Assembly: GCA_043748345.1 (NCBI GenBank)
Contig: JAYTNJ010000086.1
Span: 1 to 64,000, forward strand
Origin: OLB9 sp043748345
GTDB lineage: Bacteria; Bacteroidota; Bacteroidia; Chitinophagales; Saprospiraceae
DNA length: 64,000 nucleotides
Direction: 5' to 3'
The notes under the pieces were generated by a model, which saw only the letters and a program-made list of their open reading frames with translations, had not been told where the DNA came from and made no database searches. Position numbers and translations under genes: made by a program. Shown here piece after piece: positions 63,714 through 64,000 of the stretch. How positions within the stretch are numbered: position 1 is the stretch's first letter; every line of letters starts with the position of its first letter.

Positions 63714-64000
63714 CTATTTTTCAGATTGTTTATCTTTATTTTCTCCATTGATACTATCCATAGCTTCTACTGTTTTATCCCAAAATCCCTTAAATAAAGG
63801 TTTTAGAGAAGTGTATATCGCTTTGCCTTTATCGGGTAATGGTTCCAGTAAAGGATAAGTGATCGAAGCAGCTTTTGTTTCAGGATTGAATACTTTCAAA
63901 CTATTTACCAGCCATAAGGCAAGACTGAGCAGGTAAGCAAAAAATAAAGCCTGAAGTGCTCCACCCGCTATCTTATTAATAAAATTTATATTTACGGCTT
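63714..64000 (-). CDS. CvpA-family membrane protein, C-terminal part (runs off the window)
   Basis: The frame is open from the right edge and encodes FINKIAGGALQALFFAYLLS and LALWLVNS, matching the NRLLGALFG-L-kGxL-like last helix region of CvpA (colicin V production family). It then has a tail with LLEPLPDKGKAIYTSLKPLF and a lysine/aspartate-rich end. CvpA is an inner-membrane protein linked to envelope stress tolerance. The N-terminal helices are outside the window. Confidence 0.75.
   Translation of the reverse strand, partial: AVNINFINKIAGGALQALFFAYLLSLALWLVNSLKVFNPETKAASITYPLLEPLPDKGKAIYTSLKPLFKGFWDKTVEAMDSINGENKDKQSEK

Noticed and set aside
63661..63858. Plus-strand 65-aa open frame at the right edge
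   Set aside because: It is antisense to the CvpA-family gene, whose frame continues openly to the window end and matches the family.

Overview
The window reads as chromosomal DNA of a Bacteroidota bacterium, most likely a Saprospiria-type lineage. Evidence: A+T-rich DNA; several TAnnTTTG-type promoter elements; Por (type IX, T9SS) C-terminal sorting domains on two large secreted proteins; a Bacteroidota-type long PurF, LptD and TonB receptor with an N-terminal carboxypeptidase-regulatory domain; and a DUF4331/CHRD gene set. The lineage is inferred from gene content only. No rRNA, tRNA, CRISPR array or intact transposase was seen.

Layout. 1-0.6 kb: 5' part of an arsenite methyltransferase gene and its ArsR repressor, with a candidate operator. 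0.8-6.3 kb: housekeeping string acpP, fabF, rnc, a YdjM-like membrane hydrolase, a secreted protein of unknown role, a YkgJ cysteine-cluster protein and a gamma-carbonic-anhydrase-like protein, mostly overlapping or tightly spaced. 6.5-7.1 kb: SOUL haem-binding-like protein. 7.1-12.9 kb: an accessory islet with three Rcp1-like receivers and a 976-aa PAS histidine kinase carrying two arrays of a 21-residue coiled-coil repeat, then a 938-bp gene-poor stretch ending in a 65-bp hairpin. 12.9-25.0 kb: a probable functional unit of TonB receptor, two tandem DUF4331 proteins (one with four CHRD domains and a T9SS tail), a TPR lipoprotein and, divergently, an ECF sigma factor with an RskA-type anti-sigma factor. 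A decayed RelE/ParE-type toxin-antitoxin pair sits inside it.

25.1-38.1 kb: two bacterial PH-domain membrane proteins, a further membrane protein, an M28 peptidase lipoprotein, a PD40 beta-propeller lipoprotein, a flavin reductase-like protein, a serine hydrolase, a bile-acid/sodium symporter family protein, a 2Fe-2S ferredoxin, an M14 carboxypeptidase, a K+ channel with a TrkA-N domain, and pdxH. 38.2-44.9 kb: a tetR-tolC-adaptor-RND efflux operon read on the minus strand. 45.4-53.5 kb: five consecutive exported proteins built of fibre-like modules, the last with SdrD-type B domains and a T9SS tail. 53.6-64 kb: a membrane protein, LptD, an amidase with a SPOR domain, an MCE/MlaD protein, two thioredoxin-fold proteins, PurF, a small secreted protein and the end of a CvpA-family gene.

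The most unusual structural signal is that both accessory cassettes (kinase islet, toxin-antitoxin islet) are bordered by a second copy of the 3' end of the intact neighbouring gene, in direct orientation. One copy is identical over 91 bp; the other is about 88-90% alike over about 230 bp and includes the terminator. This resembles integration at gene 3' ends with the gene restored and the old tail displaced. The candidate uncharacterised systems are the DUF4331/CHRD/TonB/TPR/ECF unit and the five-gene surface-fibre cluster.
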